From Tanypteryx hageni (taxonomy: Eukaryota; Arthropoda; Insecta; Odonata; Petaluridae), in the NCBI GenBank assembly GCA_028673005.1, contig CM054116.1, positions 101,224,207 to 101,288,206 of the forward strand: a stretch of DNA of 64,000 nt. Reading direction: 5' to 3'. The first letter of the stretch is position 1. Each line of letters opens with the position of its first letter. Position numbers and translations under genes: made by a program. The notes beneath the pieces are model-generated. The model ran no database searches, was not told the origin of the DNA, and saw only the letters and a list, made by a program, of their open reading frames with translations. Shown here piece by piece: positions 33,469-45,267 of this stretch.

Positions 33469-34150
33469 ACTGGTGTACAAGGTGTTACATTTTCATTATA
33501 CCAATTTCATGATGGTAGTCAAAAGAATAGATTAAATCATATGCATTTTGTTATTATGAAACATTTTGAGAGTTATTTCAACGTTAATGCACTAGAATTA
33601 TATTAAAATCCAAAGATCTTGAAATTCATAATTATGTATTTACTATCTTCCATTTTTCCTTGCATCATAGAAAAGTAAATTATGGTCAATTTCACGGCGA
33701 TGATTAAAAGACATCTCTAAAATTCTAAAGATCAACAAATTTTCCTTTAATACCAGGAAAAAGAGCACAATAAAAATTTTATAGAGTATACTACCAATTT
33801 CAAACTTGGACAAGCATTCATCATCTGGACGAATTCGTCAGTTATTTTATTCGGGAAGCATTGAGTTACGTGTCAACTCGAATCAACTTCATCTATAATC
33901 AAAGTTTTCGCGCACCACGATAGGATTTAATTCCAAGCTATATTTCCATGAGGATTTCCATAGCACAAGAAGATAATATTGCCGGCTATGATTCCATTTA
34001 TTCAATCATTTATCATTGGCTCAAATGAAGCGCTTATGACCTTCTGATTTGTCCTGATTCACGATAACGATGACGGGCAGATACCTCTGTGCTCACAGAG
34101 AGATTCGAATTCACGACCTGCAATTTGAAATCTCTCATCCCTCGGACAGG
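33469..34150. other. Non-coding spacer
   Basis: AT-rich. A tRNA-like GAATTCGAATCTC on the minus strand near 34104 has no supporting cloverleaf. Confidence 0.4.
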
Positions 34151-35850
34151 AGTTACATTCTGGTGGAGAGAGGTAGAGAGAGAGAGAGAGTGGGGGATGG
34201 AGGAGAAAGGGAGTTGAAGAGAGAGGATGATAAATTGAGTCGGAGAGAGAAAGAGGAAGAGAAACCGAGTAGTTCGAGAGCGAAGCAAGTGAAAACTCTG
34301 GAAATGAGTCCGTAAAATATTCAAACTCTGGTGGGGGAGGAGAATGTGCAAAAAAATAAACAAATGAAAACTTACAACCGCCTGCTCGGAGCGGGTGGTG
34401 GTAGCTGGTGGCGGAGGGAAGATAAATAGAAGAAGAGGGTGGGGAGGTTAAGAAGAGGAGGAGAGAAAGAGAGAAAAGAAAGAGAAAGTGGAGAACACGA
34501 TTTTCCATCCACTTCAATAATGCAATCTCGACCCAAATGCTCCTTTCTGTCTCTCTCTTTCTCCCTCATCCAGGCAATCCTCTCTCTCCCTCTCTCTTTC
34601 AGGTTCTCTCACTCATACAGTCTCTATCTCTCTCTCTTTTCCACTCCCTCCTTGTTTTCCTTTGCCCCTTGTTTTCAGCTTTTTTTTATTCGTCCTTTGC
34701 CCTCTTTTTATTATCCCTTTACCGCTTCTAATTTGCTTCGTTCGCCTCGGTCCCAACTCCGTTCTTCCTCCCTCTCCACCACTCTCTCTCCTTTCCATCT
34801 TTCCCCCTCCTCCTCACGACCTCCTCCACTCCCCCCAAGAGAGCACTCCTTATCCTCTCTACCCACTTTTACTCTCTTTCTCTCTTTCCCACTCCCCCTC
34901 TTCTCATCACTCCCTTCCTCGCATCCCTCTCCCCTCCACAATACATGATCTTGTTCGCGCTTTTTTGCCTCGTCCTTGTAATTCCACCGGAATAATGACA
35001 GAAGAAAAACAAAATAACGGTTTACAAAAAAACAACGCCTCTAAATCCTCCACTCTCTCTCTCTCTCTCTCTATCCATTTCCTTTCCTCCCTCTCCCTCC
35101 TCTCACCCACTCACTCTCTCTCCCGGTTCTTCTCGCACGTACCTGCGTCCCGTATCTTTCGCTTTTTCGTTCCTCATTTGTTGCCTCCTTTTGTTCCATT
35201 CGGAGATCCCGCCGGCGCCGCTTTTACGCAGTGAACTCGTCGTGTTTTCGTCACTCTTTCATGAACGTGTTTTTGCAAAAGCGGCGTATATCTCTCCTCC
35301 ATATCTACCTCCTCTCTCTCGCCAGCCTCGAAATCCCCGTCTATATCCCCCTCTGCCACCACTCCTCCTCGCCCTCTTTCCATGCCCCACCGCTCTCTCC
35401 ACTCCTCCTCCCATTCCCTCCCACCACCCCGGCCCATTTAATCGATATTGCGTTTGAACTCTGTGGACAGCGATGGGTCGACTCTCGGGGGCGACCCATC
35501 TCTCCTGGGATATGACTACGGAGCATGCACACGCCCACTCACTCACATACGTACGTGCATAGCGGAGCGAGAGGAAAGGGGGAGAGAAGATACGCGCGAG
35601 GGTGGGAGTGAGTTGAAAATAAAACACGCTAACACCCATCTGACCCAACCTCTCTCTCTCTGTAAAGCCTTAGTTTCGAGTCGGCGGTAGTTATCTCTCA
35701 TATTTTCCGCATTTTTAGGAGCGTCATAAGTTTTCCCCGGGACGTGATACTCTTATTTTTTTTATCCTCCTCTTTCTCACTGGCTCTCGTCGGTTTTTTT
35801 ATTCCGTTCTAGGAGCGTGACAGCTCTTTAACGGATAGAGAGAGAAACAC
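34151..35850. repeat. Alternating purine-rich and pyrimidine-rich low-complexity tracts
   Basis: GA-rich on + at 34165-34265 and 34430-34495, then strongly CT-rich from 34535 to 34945 and 35050-35130, and again 35290-35440. Frames up to 190 codons on both strands are S/L/P- or R/E/G-rich artefacts. A perfect 9-bp hairpin (GATGGGTCG/CGACCCATC, 11-nt loop) lies at 35472-35500. Confidence 0.75.
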
Positions 35851-36700
35851 ATGGTGAGAATTTCGGAAGGAGATGGAAAAGGGAGAGAGGGAATATGGTG
35901 GTTGGCGAGTCAGGAATGGCCCCTCTGGGCTATCGACTCTTTGATGCATTCGAAATTCATCCATCATCTCTCCTATCATTACCATATCAACTTCCAACAA
36001 TCAGCCCTAATCAGGCGTCAAGCGAAGCGCTCAAAGCGTCACGTGCAAGGAGGTGGAAGGAGTGTGACGGTGCTTTCATTGCAGAATGTAATCAACTACG
36101 CCGCATTTATCCATTCCATTAAACTATTATTCGCCTTTAACGAGCGGGATAGAAACAAAATTGAGCGAGAAAATCCGAGAAAGCGGCGCGTTTGTATTGT
36201 ATTAAGGATTCGAGTGGATTAACTCTCGAATTTATTTAACCTCATATTACAAAAATAAATTCGCTGTAAAAAGACCGGTAAAAATTTTAAATCTAATATG
36301 AAACATGTTTAACTTCTTCGTTTTTGTCCCGAGAAATAAACAGAGCCAGATATTTTGAAAAGGCAAAATTAGGAGGATGATTCCAACCTTCTGTGACGCG
36401 TGATTTGAATGTCAATCAGCGAAATAATCAGGTGATAGCCAGTGAGGGAGAGTATTATTGATATTAATTACATATTTGGCACTTTTCCAGTGTTTTATTC
36501 TTGCAACTGGTTGCCCACATTACGTGCAAAACCGGTCGCAAGAATAAAAAAACTGTAGAAAAGTACTAATTGTGTATTTAATATGAATAATATGTACTAC
36601 TTCCACGAAGTCATACCTGATTCGATTAATTATAGTAAGGGGGAATGTCAGTTATGGATATGAAGTAATTCGTCCGCGTATTTTTTATCCCCTGTCCGTG
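35851..36700. other. Non-coding stretch, nothing recognised
   Basis: Mixed sequence. Frames of 75-123 codons lack domains and splice context. Confidence 0.45.
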
Positions 36701-36975
36701 AAGGTGACAGCTCGTAGAGAGAGGTGGGAGAGTGACGAAAGAGAGGAGGAAGGAAGAAAAGAAAGGGGGGAAGGAGAGGGAAGGAGAAAATGAGAAGAGA
36801 ATCAGAAGGAATGAACATTGGAATTTAGGAAGGCAGAAGAGGAGATATTGAGGGATAGAAAGAGAGAAAAGGAGTCGAGGAGGGAGAAGAGAGAGAAAAT
36901 AAAGGCAATGGAGAAGAGGAAAAGAGGGAAAAAGAGTAGGAGGGGGACTGACAGACAGACAGACAGACAAAAAAC
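36701..36975. repeat. GA-rich tract ending in (GACA)n
   Basis: The + strand is purine-rich with a terminal GACTGACAGACAGACAGACA run. Confidence 0.85.
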
Positions 36976-37237
36976 TTTAATCGGGAGAAATTAAGACTGT
37001 AGACTTACATATGATACAATTTGCATTACAGAGTTTAAATATTTACATCATGTATTTTTCAGGGAATGGGACAATTTTTAGTTAGACAAATAAATATATA
37101 CATACTAGTGCAAAAGCCAGACCATTTTTTGTTTTTTATTTAAATAACACTATCATACTTATTACTGGATGCATTTAATTAAAATAAACTGGACGGCAAG
37201 GAGACTGACAGCGCCAGGGGGTGGAGAGGTGGCAAAC
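36976..37237. other. Short spacer
   Basis: AT-rich. Nothing was recognised before the hAT target duplication. Confidence 0.4.
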
Positions 37238-37245
37238 CTCTAAGC

Positions 37246-37563
37246 CAGAGATGTCAAACTCGAAGAGGCATAATGGTCAGATTGAAGCGATTGATGTTAT
37301 AGAAGGGCCACATTGGAATTACAGTTATTTAATGAGAGCCACATTTCACAAAATAGACTTAATTTTTGCCATTAAAAACAATAATTTATAAAGTGCGTTC
37401 TAATATACCTCAATAACTATTAAAAAATCTCGTCTCTTTTTCAAAAAATAGAGTATTTATATAAAATATCAAACGATTTAGTTGACAAAACTTGACATTT
37501 GGGCCGCAGTACGACATAGAAGGGGCCGCATGCCGCCCGCAGACCGCTAGTTTGACATGCCTG
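37246..37563. mobile_element. Non-autonomous hAT element (MITE)
   Basis: The left end CAGAGATGTCAAACTCG and the right end CTAGTTTGACATGCCTG are inverted repeats. GGGCCAC and GGGCCGC motifs lie just inside the ends, a hallmark of one hAT MITE group. Target duplication CTCTAAGC (37238-37245) and CTCTAAAA (37564-37571), 6 of 8 matching. Length 318 bp, non-coding. Confidence 0.85.
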
Positions 37564-37571
37564 CTCTAAAA

Positions 37572-37870
37572 GATGTTCTAAATTTGTCCAAGTAGCAACA
37601 ATGCGACTGCCCTTGACGACAGAATATTTTAAACCCAAATACGCGATATTTTAGAAAATAAATATTCAATGTTTAAGGCATTTTTAATTAGCGTTCCGTA
37701 TTCGTACAGCGATTCTAAGCAATTTAAAAATGAGAATAAAAATTACGCTGCATTGTTTCTCGTAAAAGTGACTCCCATATGAAATACTGAGTTACAGAGG
37801 GAGACACAACACCGAGATTCTATTCTATCAGTAATAGATAAGAAGACTGAGGAAACGAAAGATTTTAAAT
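37572..37870. other. Short spacer, nothing recognised
   Basis: AT-rich sequence without a signal. Confidence 0.4.
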
Positions 37871-38120
37871 AGAGAGCGAGAAGAGAGTGGGGATATATAG
37901 AGGAAGACACAGGAAAAGAGGTGAATGGAAAGTAAATATGAGAGGCAGAGTAGGTGGGAGAGAGGAAGAGAGGGAGGGAAGAGGGAGAGAATGGGACGGA
38001 GGGAGAAAAGCTACGGAGAGAGGAAAGGGAGATGATGGAGAAAGGAGGAGAGAGAGGCAGAAAGATAGAGGGGGAGGAACAGAGAAAGCTAGGGAGGAAG
38101 GGAGAGTGGACAACTGCGAG
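37871..38120. repeat. GA-rich low-complexity tract
   Basis: GGGAGAGA-like runs with irregular spacing. R/E/G-rich frames on + and S/L/P-rich frames on minus are artefacts. Confidence 0.85.
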
Positions 38121-38930
38121 GGAGGTATCACCGGCGAAATTGAGTTAATCCGATGCATGTGAAAATAACCCACACAAACCCTCGTCCATTGTGCGCCGCG
38201 GGATCAAATCAGACGATTGGCATATGAGCCAAACACTCGTTCGTTCGCCATTTCGGGAACGAGCGAAAATATCATCCGAGCGGCCAAACGGTTATCAAAA
38301 GAGCGCGGAGGGGGTTGGAGTGATCTTTTCGCCATTTTTATTAAAAAATAAGAAAACGAGAAATTATTTCCAAAAGGGGAGCGAATTCCGTGCGTATAAA
38401 AAAAAACATTTCCATGCCCTCCTAATCCGCGTAATCGTATCCGAAAAGTCGGATTTATTTGCCGCGCGGCAAAAACGCCCCGAACCGAAAAAATTGTTTT
38501 TTTTTCTCCCCCCCCCCCTCCCCTTTGCACGCCTTATCGGCACCAGTATCTTGCGGCTGAATTTTCCCTCAAAAAGATGTCTTTTTTTATTTGAAGGTGT
38601 TTGCTCCGTCGGCCAGTCGAACACTGCCTCTTCGTGTACATATAACGACCTCAAAGGGATATTTAAACGGTAGTGGATATTTTCGCCCCCTACCGTAAAA
38701 TATTGACCAAAGTGTGCACATAAAGATGCGGGCATTCATATTTGCCAAAAGTTATTTTTTTATTTCATTTTTTAAAACTCTTCTCCTCTTTCCTCAACTT
38801 TTTCTCATCTTTCGTCTTTTTAATAACTAAATTTCCCTCGACCGCCCCTTTTCTTCTCCCATAACCCTTCCCGACCCTGAGGGATAATCTACCTGTTACC
38901 TCAATTCCACGAATAAACCGCTCAATCTGT
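38121..38930. other. Non-coding stretch
   Basis: Mixed composition with T and C homopolymers (38500-38523). Overlapping frames to 160 codons on both strands have no recognisable domain. Confidence 0.4.
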
Positions 38931-40330
38931 CTGTATGTCTCTCTCTTTCTCTCTCGTCTGCTCCATTTCTCTCTCTCTCTCTCTCTCAAACTCTCTCTCT
39001 CCTTCCCTCTAACTCCCACCTCTTTCCCACACTCCATCACTACGTAAAACGTGGCGCGGGAATCGTGACTGCCACTCGACAATCTTGCCACCCGCCGACA
39101 AATTTGTTTGGCCGCACACACACACACAAACACACAACATACAAATAGAGGGAATGAGGGTGACGGAGAGAGATAGGGGAGTTCGGTACGGGAGGGTAAG
39201 TAGGGAAAAGTGGAGAGAAGAGACGGAGGTGGGGGCGTGGCGAGGAGGAGAAAAGGGTTAAGGTTTTGGTAGCGACCAAACACGCCGTTTAGAAGCCAAT
39301 AATAAAAGTTGTTTAAACTGGGAAGTGAGAGAGAGAGAGAGAGAGGGAGACTACAACGTTTTCTCTCGAGGAAAAGAGAGGGGAGAAAGTTATGTTCCTC
39401 CCTCCCTCTCTATCTCGACCTCTCGCTTTACCTCCCTATCCTTCTCTCCTCTCTACTAGTTTATCCAACGAGGGCGAGTGAGTGTGTTTGTGTTAGTGTG
39501 TACGGTGAGAGAGAGCAAGGAGAGGGGGCGGTAAGGGGGAGAGGATCAGGGGGGAGTGAGGGAAGGGGTTAACGGAATGCATTAGCGGGGCAACTTGCTA
39601 ATGGAGTTCCCAAAAGGGAATCCGGTTGGAGGAAGGGGTGGAGAGAGAGAGAGAGGGTGTAGGGAGAGAGAGAGAGAGAGGTAAAGGTGTAGTAAGGAGT
39701 GTGTTAGGATATAGGGAGGAGTGAGATTGGGGAAAGGAGAGAGAGAGGAGGAAATCCGCGATGGTGTGGTGGGAGTTACACGTGCGATGACGTACGATCG
39801 TTAATGGGATAAAAATAGATGGTTTAGGAGGATATGGGATATGAAGACGAGAGGGATAGTGAGAGGGAGAGAGTTAAGAGGAGGAAGGGAGGAGGTGGTG
39901 GAAGTTAGTGAGGGAGGTTGCGGTCATGAGTGGTCGGGGATTGCCTCGATGCATTTTTCATCCAACCCCTTCTTGTGAATACGCTAGCGGGAGGGTTGGG
40001 GGAGGAGGGTAGGATTTAGGGGGGGGACGGAAGATGTGGAGGTGGAGGGCGCGAGGGAAAACTCCCCTATGGATGCCCTCTTTTGCCTCATCTGATGACG
40101 AGGAGTGAAATAAGGCTTAGAGAGAGAGAGAGAGAGGGAGGAGAGAGAGAGGGGGAGGAGAGAGAGGGAGGAGAGAGAGAGAGATGGGGGGAGAGGGAAC
40201 GAGGGAAGACGAGGTAAGGTCGATCTCGGCCGAAGTTAACTTCAGTAGGAGGAAAGGCTTCGGGAGGAAGAGAAGAAGGAATCTCTCTCCCTCCGTCTCT
40301 CTCAACCCCTCTTCACCCTTCCCTTCATAT
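38931..40330. repeat. CT-rich then GA-rich low-complexity tracts
   Basis: Pyrimidine-rich 38935-39030, purine-rich 39140-39265 and 39325-39395, CT 39395-39455, then long purine-rich sequence 39500-40200 with several (GA)n runs (39640-39680, 40115-40185). No genes. Confidence 0.8.
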
Positions 40331-40906
40331 TCCACGGCGCTCTTATTAAAAAAGTATCTCAAACTGTTTCTCGCGTGTTTATGCTTCTCTCGTCGTGGGT
40401 AGGGCGCGGGAATGAAAGAAAAGCACGACGCTGGCAATCCAAAGTAAAACGGAATATTTTAACCCAAGAAAACGAGAGACGAACCCATATCATCGCTCTT
40501 GGTATTCGCTGATTAAGTTTAATGAATGTTTTTTCTTGCAGAATTACTGCGCAAGTTACTCAGTACTTTTGATCCTCTCGACGATGTAATCGAGTGTTTT
40601 CTTTCTCGCGGATAAAATTCCTTTTGATTGACATGGGAATCACGCTTATCGACCATTCCGCTCGAAAATTAATTTTTGGCTGGATGAAAATTAGGAATTC
40701 ATTAGCCGTCCGATAAAAGTGCGCTCAAAGATCCAAGTCGTCAGTGACGGATGCATTTTTAAAAAAGGAACTTTATAAAATAAAATGTCTCTCGTCATTA
40801 CAGAGTAACTTTTAATTAATCATAATTCACCAAAGATTACGATCCTTTGTTTTACTTTCTTGACGATGAAATTTTTAACTAATAGTTATTAATTAATAAT
40901 CATGCT

Positions 40907-40911
<5 letters not shown>
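40331..40911. other. Non-coding spacer
   Basis: Nothing recognised. Confidence 0.4.

Positions 40912-40967
<56 letters not shown>
40912..40967. repeat. (TA)n microsatellite
   Basis: About 27 units, directly before copy B of the Penelope-like repeat. Confidence 0.95.
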
Positions 40968-40968
<1 letters not shown>

Positions 40969-40970
<2 letters not shown>

Positions 40971-41100
40971 TGTTTATTTACGTGTGTCTCTTTGACGCCC
41001 CCAGCAGCCTGCCAACTTGCTCCTCAAATTGGTAAGTGTCCACTGGGCTTCCTTCAACACCTTGTTGCCACCCTCATCACTAACTTTCCTTTTCCTTAAG
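40969..41100 (+). mobile_element. Penelope-like terminal repeat, copy B (no 5' part)
   Basis: TTTACGTGTGTCTCTTTGAC, then the GCAGCCTGCCAACTTG block, GGTAAGTGTCCACTGGGCTT and CAACACCTTGTTGCCACC match copy A closely over about 120 bp. The CTGAAG...GAAA-like part is absent; the (TA)n tract lies there instead. Confidence 0.6.
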
Positions 41101-43230
41101 TTTATATATACATCCGTTGGCTTGAAATAAATTTACTATTGAGATTATACAGCGTTGTTAAAATAAAAAAAATAATAACAATACAAAATTTAATACGACT
41201 AGGGCTTATTCCAAATGATTTTGTTTTTATATTAATAGCGCTGTATATTCTAAAGGTAATGCATTTTCTGTTAATTTTAAAATTACTATAAATAAACTCA
41301 ATAATCTTCATCACTCAAGGTTTATCATCTCGAAACTAATCACTACAGACTCACAAACAATTTACACCAGCGTCTGGAAATTCAATAGCCTGGTGTTATT
41401 TTTAGTTCATTTGTTTACGGACAAATGGGCAAACAAGTTTACAGCCCGAAGCAAATATTTAGACTGAGCGGCCATCAAAGGAAATCGACTGAATGTCGTC
41501 CCTTAATAAAAGCCGAGAAATATGCTATTTCCGGAAGTTTAAATACCGTTTAACTATGCACCTTCCTACCAATTTCTTTCAAGAAATCATTATTTCATCA
41601 TAATATTTCTGATACACATGTGAAGAGTATTACAACAGTATGTAATCGCGTTGAAAAATATATTAGTTATTTAGAAATGAATTCAGTTGTTTCAAATTAT
41701 TCCACTATCAAGTTAAAGTTTATATTTTTTCCAACATAAAAACACCGTGCAATAACCTAAAATCGTAGTTAAATGTTAAATAATCGATTTTAAAATACCT
41801 CCCTCATACTGGATATTAAAAAAAAATCTTTCCAGATATCGACTTTGTGCCTTTAGTTTGTTTATGGTTCTTTTAAAACAAAAGAAAAATTGTCTTCGTA
41901 GATTTTATGAACCAGCATACAAATGAACTAAGCAAAATAAGATTAGAAAATTTTACGGAGATCATATTTCACTATTTAAATCTGCATATATTATTTGGAG
42001 ATACGAGGTACACGTTGATAAAGCAAAGACGAGGATGATGGTTAATTTAAAAATCCGAAAAACATCATCCATAGCCGAAATTAATAAAACTGAGTCCGAA
42101 AATCTTTCTCTTTTCCTTGACCTTTAATTAGCACGGGATGAATTGCCCATGGGATGCTGGAAAATTTATCACAAGGTCGCACATTCATTTGCCGAGTAAT
42201 CTCAAACGGAAGTCCCTTTTTAAAAAGAGAAGATAGAGCGTCATTATGATCATATAATCCAGCCGCATTGTGAACCAAGTCACGGCTAAAAATATTCTCT
42301 TATATTATAAAGGCGATGGAGTTTAAGTCCTTTGGTATAGAAAATGTTTGCTTAGCAAGATTACGGATTTACAAGATATCGATATGTTTCGATAAATCAT
42401 CTTTTCTCATAAATAGTTCTACGCGCGAGATGCATTCCGGGAAGGTTAATAAGGTGACGTGAAAATGACGGACAAATCGATATGGCTTAAGTTATAGAAA
42501 GCAGAAGAGATATCGGTGGAATTAAGAGCAAAATTAAAGCGATTATAGCTTCCGAAATTTTAGTAGAGATAGAGAGAAAGAAAGGGAGAGACGGAGAGTG
42601 AGCGACAGATTGGAAATTTAGGAATTGCAGGAGTGAACGGAAGGCCATACTTTTCGATAATAAAGAGAAGGGAGAAAATGTTTAATCTGGTCCTAAGTCT
42701 ACCCGCTTTTCTCTCCTTTTCTACCCCTCTCCCTCCTCCTCCCTCTCTCTGTCTCTCCACGTCCTCTGAACGGGAAAAATGAAAACCGCTCTCTCCATCC
42801 TTCTGTTCCATTAGCGCTTTACTCCGAAAATTGGCTTATCTCAAAAACCTCTTTCCCTTCACTTTACAAAACAGGACACGGATTTAAAGCTTCAGAACTT
42901 GTTTGACGCAGCTTTCGTTTCCATAGCGCCGTACGGTCAACCCCGTTTCTTCATTCGGAGTGAATAAAAGCACATTTGAAATTAATGAGCAGTTTTAAAT
43001 AAAATATTCCGAGTCGATTGAGATTTAACGTTGCGGAAATGTACGGTAATTCAATGGGCGTTTTTATTTTAGGAGTTCCTGAGGGAGGCAAAGAGGTCTT
43101 GGGGGATAGGGTTGGTCCTGATGAAGAATTCGTTGATATCACGTCCGGAAATTACACGCGCTAAAATCGCTTATGAATTATTTTGTCTTTTTCATTGACG
43201 AAACACCGGAAACGGATTAATGGCAGGGGA
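41101..43230. other. Non-coding stretch with one CT/GA patch
   Basis: AT-rich. A low-complexity purine/pyrimidine patch lies at 42565-42760. At 43025-43160 a 44-codon frame (GVFILGVPEGGKEVLGDR...) follows a TTTTTATTTTAG acceptor-like site at 43069. It has no donor in frame and no family that I recognise. Confidence 0.35.
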
Positions 43231-43399
43231 AAATGGGTATATTTTAAAGTACATTTTCTACATTACGGTAAGTTATGACTGGATTATCATAATAAGTGCG
43301 ACATACTTTACATTTTAAAATAGAACCAATAACAGCAGTGTTACAATTTAAATAGGAAAACTGCACACTAAATGAGATAGATATATAATATTCACAAGT

Positions 43400-43890
43400 C
43401 ATGAATAATTGTTGGTGGTACACCTTTAAGGACATTTGGTGCAATTTTAGTAGTATAAGTTTTAGGGACAGTTGTAAGTTTGGTGATATGCGCTTAAGGA
43501 GCAATTGTTGTAAGTTTGGTGGTATAAGTTTTAGAGGCAAATTGGTATAAGATGGGGTTCATATAATTTTGGGGCATTTAGTCCAAGTTTGGCAGTATAC
43601 GTTTTAGGGGCAGATTAGTGTGAGAAGGATGTTACAAATTAGGGGGCGTATAGTGTAGGTTTTATGGGAAAATTACTGTAAGACTGTTTGCATAAAATCA
43701 AGGGGAATTTTTTGTAAGTTTTAGATGCAAATATGTGTAAAATGTTGCACACATTTAAAGAGGGGATAAATTTCTGTACGCTTGGTTGTCAAGTTTCAGA
43801 AGGTAATTAATGTAGGATAGGTTTCAAAAAATTAAGGGGTTATTTGAAGTAAGTTTTGATATTATACATTTTAGGAGGATAACTAGAGGT
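43400..43890 (+). repeat. Diverged GT-rich tandem minisatellite
   Basis: The phrases GTAAGTTTGGTGGTATAAG, GTATAAGTTTTAGGGACA and TTTTAGGGGCAGATTAGTGT recur with variation about every 45-55 bp over 490 bp. G and T dominate the + strand. There is no coding evidence. The frame at 43890-44114 downstream has no known family. Confidence 0.7.
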
Positions 43891-44590
43891 TGCTCAGTAT
43901 CAGGGTAGATTTGGTGTTCGTTTGGTGGTGTATACTTTCCGGAAAAACTGGATTAGGTTTGTTTCCATTGCTTGAAGTGTCTCCTAATCACACATACACA
44001 GAACTTCAGCACGGAAAAAACTTGCACTGTACTGGACGGCAAATGTATTTACAAAAATTTACGGTGTATAATTGGTATTATGGTCAAATTCAAAATAGTT
44101 CAAGTAGAGCGTAGCTTAAAGTTAATGCAAAATTCCGCTTGAATAGCTTTTTGCTCATCGGTCATTATTTTTGTTATTCATTTGGCTGCCATTTTCCTGT
44201 AGCCTAAATTATCGTGGACAATAGCATGAACAGCTACATAAGTAATGCCCACAGCAGCGAATATTTTCCTATTTTATATTTTACGAACGTTACTTTTTAT
44301 CATTGACTTCTTTGAATTTTGATTCAGATCCAGACGTGGACGGTGGACTACTGTGGGGTTCATCATCGATTCAATCACATTCTTTAGAAAATCATTTACG
44401 CTACTCGCTATATCGCCAGACAAAAATTCTCGTTAAATGCACTTTTAATCACTGCAAATGTTTTTTAAACTCTTTTGCAAAATGCACACCAAACATTGTG
44501 CATCGTAGATCTATTCGTAAACCAATGATGAGTAATGGATGGCAAGAGTATGCTAGACGCCTAGTAACCTGAAAATGCATAAGACATACG
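43891..44590. other. Non-coding spacer
   Basis: Frames of 74-89 codons at 43890 and 44303 are unremarkable. No splice-bounded exon. Confidence 0.4.
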
Positions 44591-44592
44591 TA

Positions 44593-45265
44593 GGTCGATC
44601 GAAAAGTAAGCTCACAAGGTTCATATTTTATGCTTAAACAAATTTATTTATTGCAAGTAACCGAATAAACAACATGAAACAACCACCGAGGCATCATTTG
44701 TATAACATAGCCACGAAACAGATTAAGATATTTATCGCAACCTTTAATGAGCTTGCCCCTGCCTTGAGCATAGATCTACGGTCCTTGGGCATGCAACCAT
44801 GAAGTGACAAAACGTTTCACGTCCGCATCTTAGGTAATCCTCCTAGGTGATTTTTAAACAGCGGGAAGAGGTGAAAATAGGTGGAGGCGAGGTATGGACC
44901 GTATGGAGGATGCTTGAGCACGTCCCACCCAAACTGCGCCACAAACTCCCGAGTTTGTCGTGTCTCACGTAAGATTTCAGCATTTCACACCATCTTTCGG
45001 CATTAATCGTGCGTTCACGGTCTAGAAAGTCTACTGAAAACACACCAGCTACATCTTAATAGACCGTAGCCAGAACTTTTCCAGGGACCATAGTTCTATG
45101 GCCAAGTCATTGACTAGCTCATACGTTGCGACAAATGCCTGAATCTTTTAGGTGACTATGTTGCAAAATACCGTATTGGTGGTGATTTCATGTTGTTTAT
45201 TTGGTTACTTGCAATAAATAAATTTGTATAAATATAAAATTTATAACCTTAATTTCCGATCGAAC
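44593..45265 (-). mobile_element. Deleted mariner-type transposon
   Basis: TA dinucleotides flank both ends (44591-44592, 45266-45267). The long imperfect inverted ends (about 90 bp) start GGTCGATCGAAAAGTAAG on the left and, inverted, GTTCGATCGGAAATTAAGG on the right, and include TTGCAAGTAACCGAATAAAC and its partner. On the minus strand, pieces of mariner transposase read GVFSVDFLDRERTINAERWC and, after a frameshift, HPPYGPYLASTYFHLFP, where the family has YSPDLAPSDYHLFP. The third catalytic Asp of the DD34D triad is therefore lost. Only the C-terminal part of the transposase remains, with an in-frame stop at the usual FWD position. Confidence 0.88.
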
Positions 45266-45267
45266 TA

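Noticed and set aside
34085..34120. Box B-like sequence on the minus strand
   Set aside because: No cloverleaf or box A at the right distance.
34439..35234. Frames of 152-190 codons in a CT-rich tract
   Set aside because: Pyrimidine-tract artefacts (S, L, F, P), with open frames on both strands.
38191..38735. Frames of 108-160 codons on both strands
   Set aside because: Mutually overlapping, no recognisable domain; openness is explained by few stops in GC-richer sequence.
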